A stretch of DNA of 64,000 nucleotides from Corallococcus coralloides DSM 2259 (lineage in GTDB: Bacteria > Myxococcota > Myxococcia > Myxococcales > Myxococcaceae): contig NC_017030.1 in the NCBI RefSeq assembly GCF_000255295.1, positions 10,016,620 through 10,080,619 of the forward strand, read 5' to 3'. Positions 33,854 to 41,684 of this stretch are shown here, in pieces. The position numbers and the translations under genes are program-made. Below the pieces are notes generated by a model. It had not been told where the DNA came from. It made no database searches and was given only the letters and a program-made list of their open reading frames with translations. Numbering within the stretch: position 1 is the stretch's first letter; every line of letters starts with the position of its first letter.

Positions 33854-34297
33854 CGGCCGGGCTTCGTGGGTCCGTGCGGCGGGTGGATTTCGCGCGAGCT
33901 GGTGCGCGGTGGGGTCGCCGCGTTGGGTTTCGGCGTCCGGTTCGGGTTCGCGTTTGGGCGCGGCGAAGTTGGAGCCAGTTCGGGTTCGCTTTTTGGGCGC
34001 GCCGGGATGGGGGCTGGTTCGGGGATGAGCGGGCCGCGTGAATCCGGGCACCGTTCCGGCGACTTCGGGTCGCGGGTTCCGGCTTCGCGGTGGCGTGGAC
34101 GCGCGAGCACGCCGTTGAACCACCGCGGCCGTTCGCACAAGGCGGAGGCGTTTCAACCCTCCGGGTGATGCCCTCCCCGCGAGGTCCACTTCCGCGGTCC
34201 CCATGGAGCGCTGACCGGATGCGAAGTCCCGCCGAGCACCTTCGCGGAGCCAGGCCGCCGTGCGCGGTGCCGCCACTTCACGCCGGCCGCGCCGGTC

Positions 34298-34311
34298 GTT
34301 TCACGTGGAAC
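34298..34311. promoter_or_regulatory. parS site 2 (variant)
   Basis: GTTTCACGTGGAAC, the same single-base variant as site 1; 458 bp from it. Confidence 0.85.
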
Positions 34312-34630
34312 GCGTATCGGCGCCGGAGGCTCCGCCATGTTGGCCTCGGGTCATCAGATGGCGGCTCGTGCAGCGCACCGCATGAGCGGCGCGAACCGCC
34401 GCGAGGCCCGGCGTCCGTCATCGGTCCGGCATGCGCGCGGACCGTGGATGCGCTGCCTGGGTTCATGGCGTCGAACGGGCCGATGCGGCCAACGTGGACC
34501 GTCATCACCGGCCGCGTGTCGCCGACTCTGGCCCCAGAGCCGCGCCTCATTACATGTGACGAAGCGCCGGGTTCCCGTTCCGAGCTCCCATCAGGTGGAT
34601 GTGCGGTGGTCCCAGCCACGGCCACCGGCG

Positions 34631-34644
34631 GTTCCACGTGGAAC
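34631..34644. promoter_or_regulatory. parS site 3
   Basis: Perfect GTTCCACGTGGAAC. Followed by the longest parS-free gap (595 bp), which holds degenerate repeat units. Confidence 0.92.
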
Positions 34645-35238
34645 ACGTGCCATGCCGCTGCGGACACCGCGCCCCTGCTTTTTCGCGCCCCCCGCCCACT
34701 GAAGCCGCGCACGCCCGGCGTTCCCGAGCCGTACCCGCTGACGCGAGCAGCGCGATGCGAACGAACGGACCGGGCACTTCCCATGAACCTGGTTCAGCGC
34801 GGGCGGCGCATCGAAGCTGAGCCGGTTCACGCGGCCGGCGTTTCTCGGATGCGCGCCGCGATGGGGATGGACGGTCCGCCACTTCCCGCGAACCGCGCCT
34901 GAGGCTCGCGGGCCATCGGGTGAGTCGTTCACATGAGCGACCGTCCGCGGATGCTCACCGCGATGTGAAGGGACGGTCTGGGCACGCTTCGCACGCCCCC
35001 TGCTCAACGCGGACGGCGCGTCGACGATGAGCCGGTCACTTGAACGGCCACCCGGGGATGCGGGCACCGCTGCATGGACGGGATGCCGGTTCTCGCGAAC
35101 CGCGCCCCACGCGGACGGTGCAGCGAAGGTGAGCCGCGCGGCACGAACGACCGACCACGGATGCGAGCACCGCCACGCGGACGCACGACCTGACCTTTCG
35201 GAACCGCGTCGGTTGAAGGTCGTTCATCCAAGCCAGCC

Positions 35239-35252
35239 GTTCCACGTGGAAC
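35239..35252. promoter_or_regulatory. parS site 4
   Basis: Perfect GTTCCACGTGGAAC; first of the closely spaced central group. Confidence 0.92.
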
Positions 35253-35343
35253 ACGCATGAGCGCGCGAACCTCGCCATGCGGAAGAACGGTCCGGCGTGC
35301 TTCGCGGACCACGCCAACGACAGGCCGAGCAGTCATGCCGCGC

Positions 35344-35357
35344 GTTCCACGTGGAAC
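35344..35357. promoter_or_regulatory. parS site 5
   Basis: Perfect GTTCCACGTGGAAC, 105 bp after site 4. The DNA between sites 4 and 5 closely resembles that between sites 5 and 6. Confidence 0.92.
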
Positions 35358-35449
35358 ACGCGTAAGCGCACGAACCTCGCCATGCGGCAGAACCGTTCGC
35401 CGCGTTTCGTGGAACGCGCCAACCCAGGCCCGCGCGCTCATGCCGATAG

Positions 35450-35463
35450 GTTCCACGTGGAAC
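35450..35463. promoter_or_regulatory. parS site 6
   Basis: Perfect GTTCCACGTGGAAC, 106 bp after site 5. Confidence 0.92.
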
Positions 35464-35649
35464 ACGCTCACGCGGTGACGGCACACGTTGCGAAGCGCTG
35501 CCTCCCGCGTGGATCCATCAGCCCAGGTCCTTGGTTCAGCGCTGTCGCCTCAAGTGGACCCCGCCACACCGTTTCGAACAGGCGGCGCGAACGAAGGGCT
35601 GGCGTCTGACGTCGACAACAAGGCTCCAGGCCGCGGTCCATCTCAGGCC

Positions 35650-35663
35650 GTTCCACGTGGAAC
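35650..35663. promoter_or_regulatory. parS site 7
   Basis: Perfect GTTCCACGTGGAAC, 200 bp after site 6. Confidence 0.92.
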
Positions 35664-35755
35664 ACGCGCATGCGGTCTTGAGCACGCGCGCGAAGGAAGG
35701 CCTGCATCCCTCGCGGACAAGGGCACCCTTTCAGCCCGCCAAGTCGGCGCAGCTC

Positions 35756-35769
35756 GTTCCACGTGGAAC
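35756..35769. promoter_or_regulatory. parS site 8
   Basis: Perfect GTTCCACGTGGAAC, 106 bp after site 7. Confidence 0.92.
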
Positions 35770-35859
35770 ACGTCCACGCCATCTCGCGCGCATGCGGCGA
35801 GCACCGGTTCAGCCTCCAGTGCGAAAACCTCTGCCCGCCCGTTGGTTCTCACGCGGGAC

Positions 35860-35873
35860 GTTTCACGTGGAAC
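35860..35873. promoter_or_regulatory. parS site 9 (variant)
   Basis: GTTTCACGTGGAAC, 104 bp after site 8; the only variant inside the central group. Confidence 0.88.
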
Positions 35874-35964
35874 ACGCTCACGCATCCGCGAACACGCGCA
35901 GGTGAAGACACCCGTTCCGCGCTGTTCCTGAACACGCGCTTCAACGCAGTGGATCCACCGGGAC

Positions 35965-35978
35965 GTTCCACGTGGAAC
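35965..35978. promoter_or_regulatory. parS site 10
   Basis: Perfect GTTCCACGTGGAAC, 105 bp after site 9. Confidence 0.92.
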
Positions 35979-36290
35979 ACGGCACGGAGACCACGGAGTG
36001 GGAGCCCCTGAACCACTTCCGGCACGCGCGATTCGAACCAAGGTTGGGGAAGGAGCAACCAGCCTGGGGCTCCCTTTCATCCACCGCGCTTCGCCTCCGC
36101 CAGCCACGAACCGCGGCATGGATGCCTGTCCGGATCCGATGCCCAACGGCCCGCGAAGCGTCTTGATGCGAGCCTGATGCGGAGCCGTTCATGCGTTCCC
36201 TTCTTCATCGCCCGACAGCACGTCCGATGCGCTGACCGTCACGCCCACGGCCGCAGTCCGAGCAACCGAGGGAGCCCCTTCTTGAAGCGT

Positions 36291-36304
36291 GTTCCACGTG
36301 GAAC
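36291..36304. promoter_or_regulatory. parS site 11
   Basis: Perfect GTTCCACGTGGAAC, 326 bp after site 10. Confidence 0.92.
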
Positions 36305-36452
36305 ATGCGAAGCCGCATGAGCGCTGGCTCCCCTCCCCTTCGCCCCATCAAGCGCTCCAGGTCAGCCACGGTTCAACGCCACGGCGAACAACCGCGTACC
36401 GCTTCAACGCTTGTTCGCGAGCGCCTTCACACACGGACCGGAGGCCGGTCGT

Positions 36453-36466
36453 GTTCCACGTGGAAC
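36453..36466. promoter_or_regulatory. parS site 12
   Basis: Perfect GTTCCACGTGGAAC, 162 bp after site 11. Confidence 0.92.
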
Positions 36467-36751
36467 ACCGGCCGGCCACTCAGCCCGTGCTTCCACCGCT
36501 TCGTCCATTTCAGCGAGGCCCATCACGCACCGGATCCGTTGGGCGGCCGCTCATGACTTCAAGGCCCCGTGCATCCGCATGCCTGGGTTCGAGGCGGCAG
36601 CGTGATGCGGGCCCAGCTGCATGCCCATGCGCGGACAGCGACGTGAGTCCGGTCCTTCGTGAACAGGCTTCCACGCGGCTTCTTGTGATGCTCAGCCAGG
36701 CCTCAACCGCATCAACCTTCGGGTCCATCCGAAGGACTTCAGGCAGCGCGT

Positions 36752-36765
36752 GTTCCACGTGGAAC
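36752..36765. promoter_or_regulatory. parS site 13
   Basis: Perfect GTTCCACGTGGAAC, 299 bp after site 12. Confidence 0.92.
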
Positions 36766-36816
36766 GTGGGCAGCACGTTCGTCCGCGCTCCGCTTCGAGC
36801 CTCTCGCCGTGAACGT

Positions 36817-36830
36817 GTTCCACGTGGAAC
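36817..36830. promoter_or_regulatory. parS site 14
   Basis: Perfect GTTCCACGTGGAAC, 65 bp after site 13. Confidence 0.92.
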
Positions 36831-36878
36831 ACGGAGCCTCAGGTCCCGCGAACGCATCCGGGCGACTTCGCCCTGGAC

Positions 36879-36892
36879 GTTCCACGTGGAAC
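36879..36892. promoter_or_regulatory. parS site 15
   Basis: Perfect GTTCCACGTGGAAC, 62 bp after site 14 and 22 bp from the 3' end of the VOC gene. Confidence 0.92.
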
Positions 36893-36914
36893 ACGCGCCG
36901 CTGTGCTTCGCCGT

Positions 36915-37307
36915 TCAGCGCGACCAGGCGGCTTGCTGAAGCACGACGCGGTAGCCGTCCGGATCCTCGAAGGTCCTTCCGTTCGCATCCCAGTACGGAT
37001 TGCGTGACGGCACCGGCGCGAAGCCCGCGGCCTCCATGCGGCGGACTCGCGCTGCCCACGCTTCCGGGTCCGGCACGTAGAACACCAGGAGGTGGTCTTC
37101 GGATGGAGCTCGCGGTGCTTCGTGTCCGCGCTCCACCGTGAACTCCAGGTGGTACGGCGCGCCCGCATGTCCGAGCATCACGCCGTCGAACCCCGCGTGG
37201 TCCTCGAATCCTCCGAGCACCTCGAAGCCCAACCCGTCCCGGTAGAAGCGCACCACCGCGTCCAGGTTCCGTGTCGGCCTCGCGACCCGCAGCTTCACCG
37301 CGTCCAT
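36915..37307 (-). CDS. VOC-family (glyoxalase/bleomycin-resistance-like) protein
   Basis: A 130-residue single-domain VOC protein. It starts MDAVKLRVARPTRNLDAVVR, continues with FYRDGLGFEVLGGFEDHAGF, then PYHLEFTVERGHEAPRAPSE, and ends with NPYWDANGRTFEDPDGYRVV. Candidate metal ligands are the His in YHLEFT and the Glu in RTFEDPDG. Members are lyases, isomerases, dioxygenases or antibiotic-binding proteins; the substrate is unknown. The ATG at 37307 is used, although the frame remains open upstream. The 3' end borders parS site 15. Confidence 0.85.
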   Translation of the reverse strand: MDAVKLRVARPTRNLDAVVRFYRDGLGFEVLGGFEDHAGFDGVMLGHAGAPYHLEFTVERGHEAPRAPSEDHLLVFYVPDPEAWAARVRRMEAAGFAPVPSRNPYWDANGRTFEDPDGYRVVLQQAAWSR

Positions 37308-37406
37308 GCGCTGCCCTCCCCTTCCCGGATCCGCATCCGGGTGGTGCCACACATAGGATGAATTGACGCTCTTTTCGTACGGACCGCGGGCCTGCACCTT
37401 GTGCCC

Positions 37407-38360
37407 ATGACCACGAAACAGCAGCCCCTGAACTCTGGCTTCGGCGCGACCACCACCACACGCGAGGCCCTGGGCAACACCCGGCTCGATGGCACCGTCG
37501 CCATCGTGACCGGCGGCTACGCGGGCATCGGACTGGAGACCACCCGCACGCTCCATGCAGCGGGTGCCACCGTCATCGTCCCCGCGCGAACTCCCGACAA
37601 GGCCCGCGCCGCGCTCGCCGGATTGGAGCGCGTGGAGGTGGAGCCGTTGGACCTCATCGACCCGGCGTCCATCGATGCGTTCGCCTCGCGCTTCATCGCG
37701 TCCGGCCGGCCGCTGCATCTGCTCATCAACAACGCGGGCATCATGGCCTCGCCGCTCACCCGCGATGCGCGCGGGTACGAGTCCCAATTCGCCACCAACC
37801 ACCTGGGCCACTTCCAGCTCACCGCCCGGCTCTGGCCCGCGCTGAAGCAGGCGAACGGCGCGCGCGTGGTGTGCCTGTCATCGCGCGGCCACTTCTTCGC
37901 CGACGTCGACTTCGAGGACCCCTTCTTCCTGAAGCGCCCCTACGACAAGTGGGTCGCCTACGGGCAGTCGAAGACCGCGAACATCCTCTTCGCTGTCGGA
38001 CTGGATGCGCGCGGTGAAGCCCATGGCGTGCGCGCGTTCGCCGTCCACCCCGGCGGCATCCTCACGGAGCTGGTCCGGTCCATGTCCGAGGAGGAGGTCC
38101 GCGCCTCCATCGAGAACTCCAACAAGGTCGAACCGCTGAAGACGCCGGAACAGGGCGCCGCGACCACGGTCTGGTGCGCGACGAGTCCCCAGCTCGCGGG
38201 CAAGGGCGGCGTCTACTGCGAGAACGTCGACATCGCCGTGATGGCGCCCCCCGACGCCACCATCCGGCGCGGCGTGAAGGACTGGGCCGTGGATCCGAAG
38301 CGGGCCGACCGGTTGTGGTCCGCGAGCGAGGCGTGGACCGGCGCTCGCTTCAACCCGTGA
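37407..38360 (+). CDS. Short-chain dehydrogenase/reductase
   Basis: A 317-residue SDR. Cofactor motif TVAIVTGGYAGIGLETTRTL (TGxxxGIG), the NNAG motif in LLINNAGIMASPLT, a Ser in VVCLSSRGHFFAD, and the catalytic YxxxK in WVAYGQSKTANILF are all present. The sequence resembles retinol-dehydrogenase/WW-domain-oxidoreductase-like SDRs that use NADP(H). The ATG at 37407 is preferred; a GTG six bases upstream is in frame. It diverges from the VOC gene and converges on the MmyB-type regulator. Confidence 0.9.
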   Translation: MTTKQQPLNSGFGATTTTREALGNTRLDGTVAIVTGGYAGIGLETTRTLHAAGATVIVPARTPDKARAALAGLERVEVEPLDLIDPASIDAFASRFIASGRPLHLLINNAGIMASPLTRDARGYESQFATNHLGHFQLTARLWPALKQANGARVVCLSSRGHFFADVDFEDPFFLKRPYDKWVAYGQSKTANILFAVGLDARGEAHGVRAFAVHPGGILTELVRSMSEEEVRASIENSNKVEPLKTPEQGAATTVWCATSPQLAGKGGVYCENVDIAVMAPPDATIRRGVKDWAVDPKRADRLWSASEAWTGARFNP

Positions 38361-38385
38361 CGCGCGGCCCGCGGATCCGCAGGTG

Positions 38386-39261
38386 CTACGTCCGCTGGAA
38401 CAGCGCCCGGGTGCGCTCCAGGTGGGGACCGGGATGCGGCGCATAGAAGGACACGCGCAGCTCCCGCCCATCGGGTTCCGAGTACGTGAGCGTGACGTTC
38501 TCGAACTCGATGGGCCCCAGCTCCGGGAGGATGAGCACCTTCAACATGGATGGGGTCTCCACCACGTCGTGCTCATGCCAGAGGCGCGCGAACTCCGGGC
38601 TCGCGGCCTGGAGCTTCTCCGCCAGCGCGTCGAACTCCGAGCGGTCCGCGGCCCTCGCGGCGTCCATCCGGAATCCCGCCACGGCTCGGCGCACCGCCTC
38701 CTCCCAGGAGGGCATGCGCGCGCGCCGGTCCGGATTCATGAACAGCGCCCACAAGCCGTTGCGCTCTTCTGGTGCGGAGGCCGGAAATCCCAGGTCCGCG
38801 TAGAGGACCGTCGCCGCCGCGTTCCACGCGATGATGTCCCACCGCCGCGTGGAGACGAGCGCCGGAAAGGGATGCGCATCGAGCAGTCGTTGAAGCGCGT
38901 CACTGACCGACTCCGGTGAGCGCACGGGCATGGGCGCGGGCCGGCCGTGCGCCAGCGCGAAGAGGTGCAGACGCTCCGTCGGCGTGAGACGGAGCGCGAC
39001 CACCAGGCGCTCCAGCAGCGGTTCGGAGACGTGGATGTCCCTCCCCTGCTCCAGCCACGTGTACCAACTGACGCCCACGTCAGCGAGCCGCGCCAGTTCC
39101 TCGCGGCGAAGGCCCGGCGTGCGCCGCCGCGAACCGGACGGAAGTCCCACGTCCTCCGGACGCAATCGCTCACGGCGGCTGCGAAGGAAGTGCGCGAGCT
39201 CGACGCGCCCGGAGCTGCGGGAGGTGTCCGTCACGCGGCGGCACGTTACCGCGTGAGGCAT
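38386..39261 (-). CDS. XRE-family regulator with MmyB-like ligand-binding domain
   Basis: A 291-residue regulator. The N-terminal HTH_31 domain reads ELAHFLRSRRERLRPEDVGL, then RRRTPGLRREELARLADVGV and SWYTWLEQGRDIHVSEPLLE. The C-terminal MmyB-like domain (LVSTRRWDIIAWNAAATVLY, then RNGLWALFMNPDRRARMPSW) resembles a PAS-like pocket that binds fatty acids in related proteins. Start is ATG at 39261 or GTG at 39234. It typically represses a nearby oxidoreductase, here possibly the convergent SDR gene. A perfect 25-bp palindrome lies 72 bp upstream of the start. Confidence 0.88.
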   Translation of the reverse strand: MPHAVTCRRVTDTSRSSGRVELAHFLRSRRERLRPEDVGLPSGSRRRTPGLRREELARLADVGVSWYTWLEQGRDIHVSEPLLERLVVALRLTPTERLHLFALAHGRPAPMPVRSPESVSDALQRLLDAHPFPALVSTRRWDIIAWNAAATVLYADLGFPASAPEERNGLWALFMNPDRRARMPSWEEAVRRAVAGFRMDAARAADRSEFDALAEKLQAASPEFARLWHEHDVVETPSMLKVLILPELGPIEFENVTLTYSEPDGRELRVSFYAPHPGPHLERTRALFQRT

Positions 39262-39462
39262 CGGCACCGTGTGTTCCACGCATCGCCCGCGAACGCTCGT
39301 GAGGTGCCCGCCCCTCCCGACCGGATTCTCCAAACCTGTCCGACTGTCGGACAGGTTCGTGCGGTGCGGCTCGGACGGGAGGCCCTGCTGCTTCTCCGTG
39401 CGACGGATCCGAGCACCGCTGAAGCGGCCGTGGATCCACTCACGTCGTGGCGCGGATCCGCG
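39262..39462. other. Intergenic region upstream of the MmyB-type regulator
   Basis: This stretch lies between the regulator start and the MarR remnant. It carries a perfect palindrome at 39333-39357 and otherwise no ORF, RNA or repeat that I can support. Confidence 0.5.
39333..39357. promoter_or_regulatory. Perfect 25-bp palindrome, operator-like
   Basis: Two 12-base arms, AACCTGTCCGAC (39333-39344) and its exact complement (39346-39357), flank a single T. Symmetry and length resemble TetR-type operators. It lies 72-96 bp upstream of the MmyB-type regulator start. The protein that binds is unknown; a hairpin role in RNA is also possible. Confidence 0.55.
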
Positions 39463-39740
39463 TCACCGCTCCAGGTTCTCCGCCACGCGTTGAAGCAGGC
39501 TCACAAGCTGCACCTTTCCTTCGCGCTGAAGCCCACCATCACATCCTGTTCCACGGCCATCAGCGCCGCCCTTCCCTCAGGTCATCGCTGCCGCGCCGTT
39601 CGCGTGAGCGACATCAGGCCTCCGAGCGCGTTCGCCGGATTGGGCTCGCGCTGGACCACGCCGTCGCGCTCCATGCGTGACAACAGCTCCGCCACCGTCG
39701 GCGGCTCCACCCGCGCCCACGTCACCTCGACTGAGGGTCC
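39463..39740 (-). pseudogene. MarR-family regulator remnant
   Basis: The frame reads WARVEPPTVAELLSRMERDG then VVQREPNPANALGGLMSLTR, an unmistakable MarR winged helix. An in-frame TGA at 39582-39584 follows, then the frame resumes as PEGRAALMAVEQDVMVGFSA, and after an apparent one-base deletion near 39513-39520 it continues as KVQLVSLLQRVAENLER in another frame to a TGA at 39463. The N-terminal helices are missing: only about 60 bp separate the fragment from the divergent gene. So this is a decayed regulator with nonsense, frameshift and 5' truncation. In related genomes it should be an intact gene that controls the adjacent monooxygenase. Confidence 0.7.
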
Positions 39741-39787
39741 CAACCCCGGGAGCCCCTTTGGGTTGCATGGGGCCCCATCCCAATTTA

Positions 39788-39801
39788 CATAGCACACTAT
39801 G
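39788..39801. promoter_or_regulatory. Inverted repeat overlapping the monooxygenase start codon
   Basis: CATAG-CACA-CTATG, with another CATAG at 39804-39808, overlaps the ATG at 39799. It is AT-rich relative to its surroundings and resembles a MarR-type operator. With the MarR gene decayed, it may be an orphan site. Confidence 0.4.
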
Positions 39802-40944
39802 CACATAGCGAAGACAGTGGGAATCATTGGGGGTGGTCCGGGTGGGCTGACGTTGGCGCGGATCCTGGAGACTCGGGGCATCGCGGCCACGGTGTTCGAG
39901 CTGGATGAGCACCCGTTCGCCCGTCCCCAGGGAGGTTCGCTGGACCTGCACGGCGACTCCGGGCTGCGCGCGCTTCGCGAGGCCGGACTGGAGGCGGGGT
40001 TCAAGGCCGTCGCCCGGTACGACGACCAGGGCGACGCCATCTATGACGCGCAGGGGACGCTCCACTTCCAGCACAACGAGGCGAGCGACGGCGACCGGCC
40101 AGAGATTGACCGCACACAGCTGCGCTCGCTCCTGCTGGACAGCCTCCCCGCGGAATGGCTCCGCTGGGGAAGCAAGGTGTCCGCGGTGGAGTCACTCTCC
40201 GACGGGCGCTACCGCGTCATGGGCCCGGCGGGCACGCTCGGCGAGTTCGACCTGGTGGTCGGCGCGGATGGTGCCTGGTCACGGATCCGCCCGCTCGTGT
40301 CCTCAGCGACGCCGGCCTTCACGGGCGTGCTCTTCATCGAGCTGCAGATCGACGACGTGGACACGCGGCATCCGGAGGTCGCGAAGCTGCTCCCGCGCGG
40401 AAAGATCTCCGTCGTTGGGAACAACCAGGGCCTCATCGCCCAGCGCAGCAGTCACGGACACGTGCGCGCCTACTTCATGTTCCGCGTGTCCGAGGCACAG
40501 CTCCAGCAGGGACTCGTGGACACGTCCTCCCCTACTCGCGCTCGAGAGCAGCTCAAGGCGCTGCTTCCGGGGTGGGCTCCGTCCCTGCTCACGTTCATCG
40601 ACGCGTGCAACGACAGCATCGTCGCGCGTCCCATCGTCGCGCTGCCCGTCGGACACCGATGGATGCACCGGCCGGGCGTGACGCTGCTCGGGGACGCGGC
40701 CCACGTCATGCCGCCCTTCTCCGGCGAGGGCGTGAACATGGCGATGCTCGATGGTCTGGAGCTGGGGCTCGCGCTCGCGGCGGACGCCGACTGGAGCCGG
40801 GCCGTGAAGGGCTACGAGGAGGCCATGTTCGAGCGTGCCGCCTCCGCCGCCGCGGGTGCCATGCAGGGGCTCGACTTCGTCTCCGAGCACGCGCTCGAGC
40901 ACGTGCTGGAGCACTTCCGGGAGCTCCAGCAGGCCGGAGCCTGA
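39799..40944 (+). CDS. FAD-dependent monooxygenase (TetX/PHBH-like)
   Basis: A 381-residue flavoprotein. The N-terminal Rossmann motif GIIGGGPGGLTLARILETRG binds FAD; FDLVVGADGAWSRIRPLVSS is the DG motif; VTLLGDAAHVMPPFSGEGVN and MAMLDGLELGLAL form the GD motif region. These three motifs define group A flavin monooxygenases; the overall length and RPQGGSLDLHGDSG segment are like TetX-type enzymes. The substrate is unknown and could be an antibiotic or aromatic compound. It diverges from a decayed MarR gene, so expression may have become constitutive. The start codon lies inside an inverted repeat. Confidence 0.87.
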   Translation: MHIAKTVGIIGGGPGGLTLARILETRGIAATVFELDEHPFARPQGGSLDLHGDSGLRALREAGLEAGFKAVARYDDQGDAIYDAQGTLHFQHNEASDGDRPEIDRTQLRSLLLDSLPAEWLRWGSKVSAVESLSDGRYRVMGPAGTLGEFDLVVGADGAWSRIRPLVSSATPAFTGVLFIELQIDDVDTRHPEVAKLLPRGKISVVGNNQGLIAQRSSHGHVRAYFMFRVSEAQLQQGLVDTSSPTRAREQLKALLPGWAPSLLTFIDACNDSIVARPIVALPVGHRWMHRPGVTLLGDAAHVMPPFSGEGVNMAMLDGLELGLALAADADWSRAVKGYEEAMFERAASAAAGAMQGLDFVSEHALEHVLEHFRELQQAGA

Positions 40945-40954
40945 CCGCCCTCCC

Positions 40955-41608
40955 CTACTGCTTCGCGAACACCGCGACCTGACGCTCCGCGCCGGAGAAC
41001 GGGAGCCGGTACGACCGGGCGGACACCACGCGCAGGTTGCGCTCGGCCGCGCGCGCCTGGAGCTCCGCGTCCGTCTGCTGCTTGCCCAGCATCGCCACCA
41101 CGCGTCCGCCCTCTTCGACATACGCGGGCGCCAGGTTCAGCCAGTCCGGCAGGTCCATGAACGCTCGCGCGATGAGCACCTGCGCGCGCGGAATCCCTTC
41201 CGTCTCCGGCTTCCCTTCCGCCCGAGCATGCAGCCCGCGCACGCCGACGAGGCCCAGGCTGGCGGCGGCGGCCTTGATGAACGCGATCTTCTTGCCGACC
41301 GTGTCCACCAGCGTCACGCCCATCTCCGGCAGCTCCAGCTTGAGCGGCAGCCCGGGGAAGCCCGCGCCCGCGCCCAGGTCCAGCAGCGACGTCGCGCCCT
41401 TCACCTCCGGCAGCACCGCCAGCGAATCCAGGAAGTGCTTCTCCAGCACCTCCTCCGGCGCGGTGATGGCCGTGAGGTTCACCTTCGCGTTCCACTTCAG
41501 GAGCTCCGCCATCAGCCGCTGGAGCTTGGGGCCCACGTCCGGCCCCACGGTGATTCCCAACGCACTGCATCCGGATGCCAGCTGATCTGCGAACCGCGCG
41601 TTATCCAC
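40955..41608 (-). CDS. rsmG: 16S rRNA (guanine527-N7)-methyltransferase RsmG
   Basis: A 217-residue Rossmann-fold methyltransferase (GidB). The family block LLKWNAKVNLTAITAPEEVL leads to the SAM motif SLLDLGAGAGFPGLPLKLEL; AQVLIARAFMDLPDWLNLAP and EEGGRVVAMLGKQQ follow. It methylates G527 of 16S rRNA. The start is GTG at 41608, and this codon overlaps a DnaA box (41601-41609). It lies 76 bp downstream of mnmG, the classical gidA-gidB arrangement near replication origins. Confidence 0.93.
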   Translation of the reverse strand: MDNARFADQLASGCSALGITVGPDVGPKLQRLMAELLKWNAKVNLTAITAPEEVLEKHFLDSLAVLPEVKGATSLLDLGAGAGFPGLPLKLELPEMGVTLVDTVGKKIAFIKAAAASLGLVGVRGLHARAEGKPETEGIPRAQVLIARAFMDLPDWLNLAPAYVEEGGRVVAMLGKQQTDAELQARAAERNLRVVSARSYRLPFSGAERQVAVFAKQ

Positions 41609-41609
41609 A
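41601..41609. promoter_or_regulatory. DnaA box at the rsmG start
   Basis: TTATCCACA, a perfect match to the DnaA-box consensus, covers the GTG start codon of rsmG. DnaA binding here is inferred from sequence only. Confidence 0.6.
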
Positions 41610-41684
41610 ACACCTCCACCCCGAAGGGCCCTTCAAGTCCTTGGAATCACTCAGGAGAATTTCATCCCCAGAAATGTCCACACG

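Larger units (their letters stand above)
34820..35470. repeat. Degenerate tandem repeat, about 105-bp unit, overlapping the parS array
   Basis: Six or more units can be aligned by eye. Between sites 4-5 and 5-6 the units share long runs such as CGAACCTCGCCATGCGG. Further left, decayed cores occur at 34825 (GTTCACGCGGCC), 34927 (GTTCACATGAGC), 35034 (GGTCACTTGAAC) and about 35137 (GCGGCACGAAC), each preceded by a GTGAGCCG-like block and followed by a GGATGCG-GCACCGC-like block. The spacing is 102-107 bp. Confidence 0.65.
33509..36914. other. 3.4-kb non-coding centromere region holding the parS array
   Basis: No convincing protein gene occurs between parA and the VOC gene. Open frames here show no ribosome-binding sites or family similarity, and many of their apparent conserved peptides (FHVEH, VPRGT, STWNT) are simply parS sites read in different frames. 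The region carries 15 parS palindromes (12 perfect and 3 variant), a degenerate copy at 35404-35415, and a tandem repeat of about 105 bp from roughly 34820 to 35470. It is the chromosomal centromere. Confidence 0.9.

Noticed and set aside
36661..36690. Additional parS at GCTTCCACGCGGCTTC
   Set aside because: It differs from the palindrome at too many central positions to be counted as a ParB site.
33540..36900. Numerous open frames of 60-270 codons in the parS region with recurring peptides such as FHVEHA, VPRGT and STWNT
   Set aside because: The shared peptides are the parS palindrome read in three frames; there are no ribosome-binding sites, and the frames exist on both strands because of high GC.
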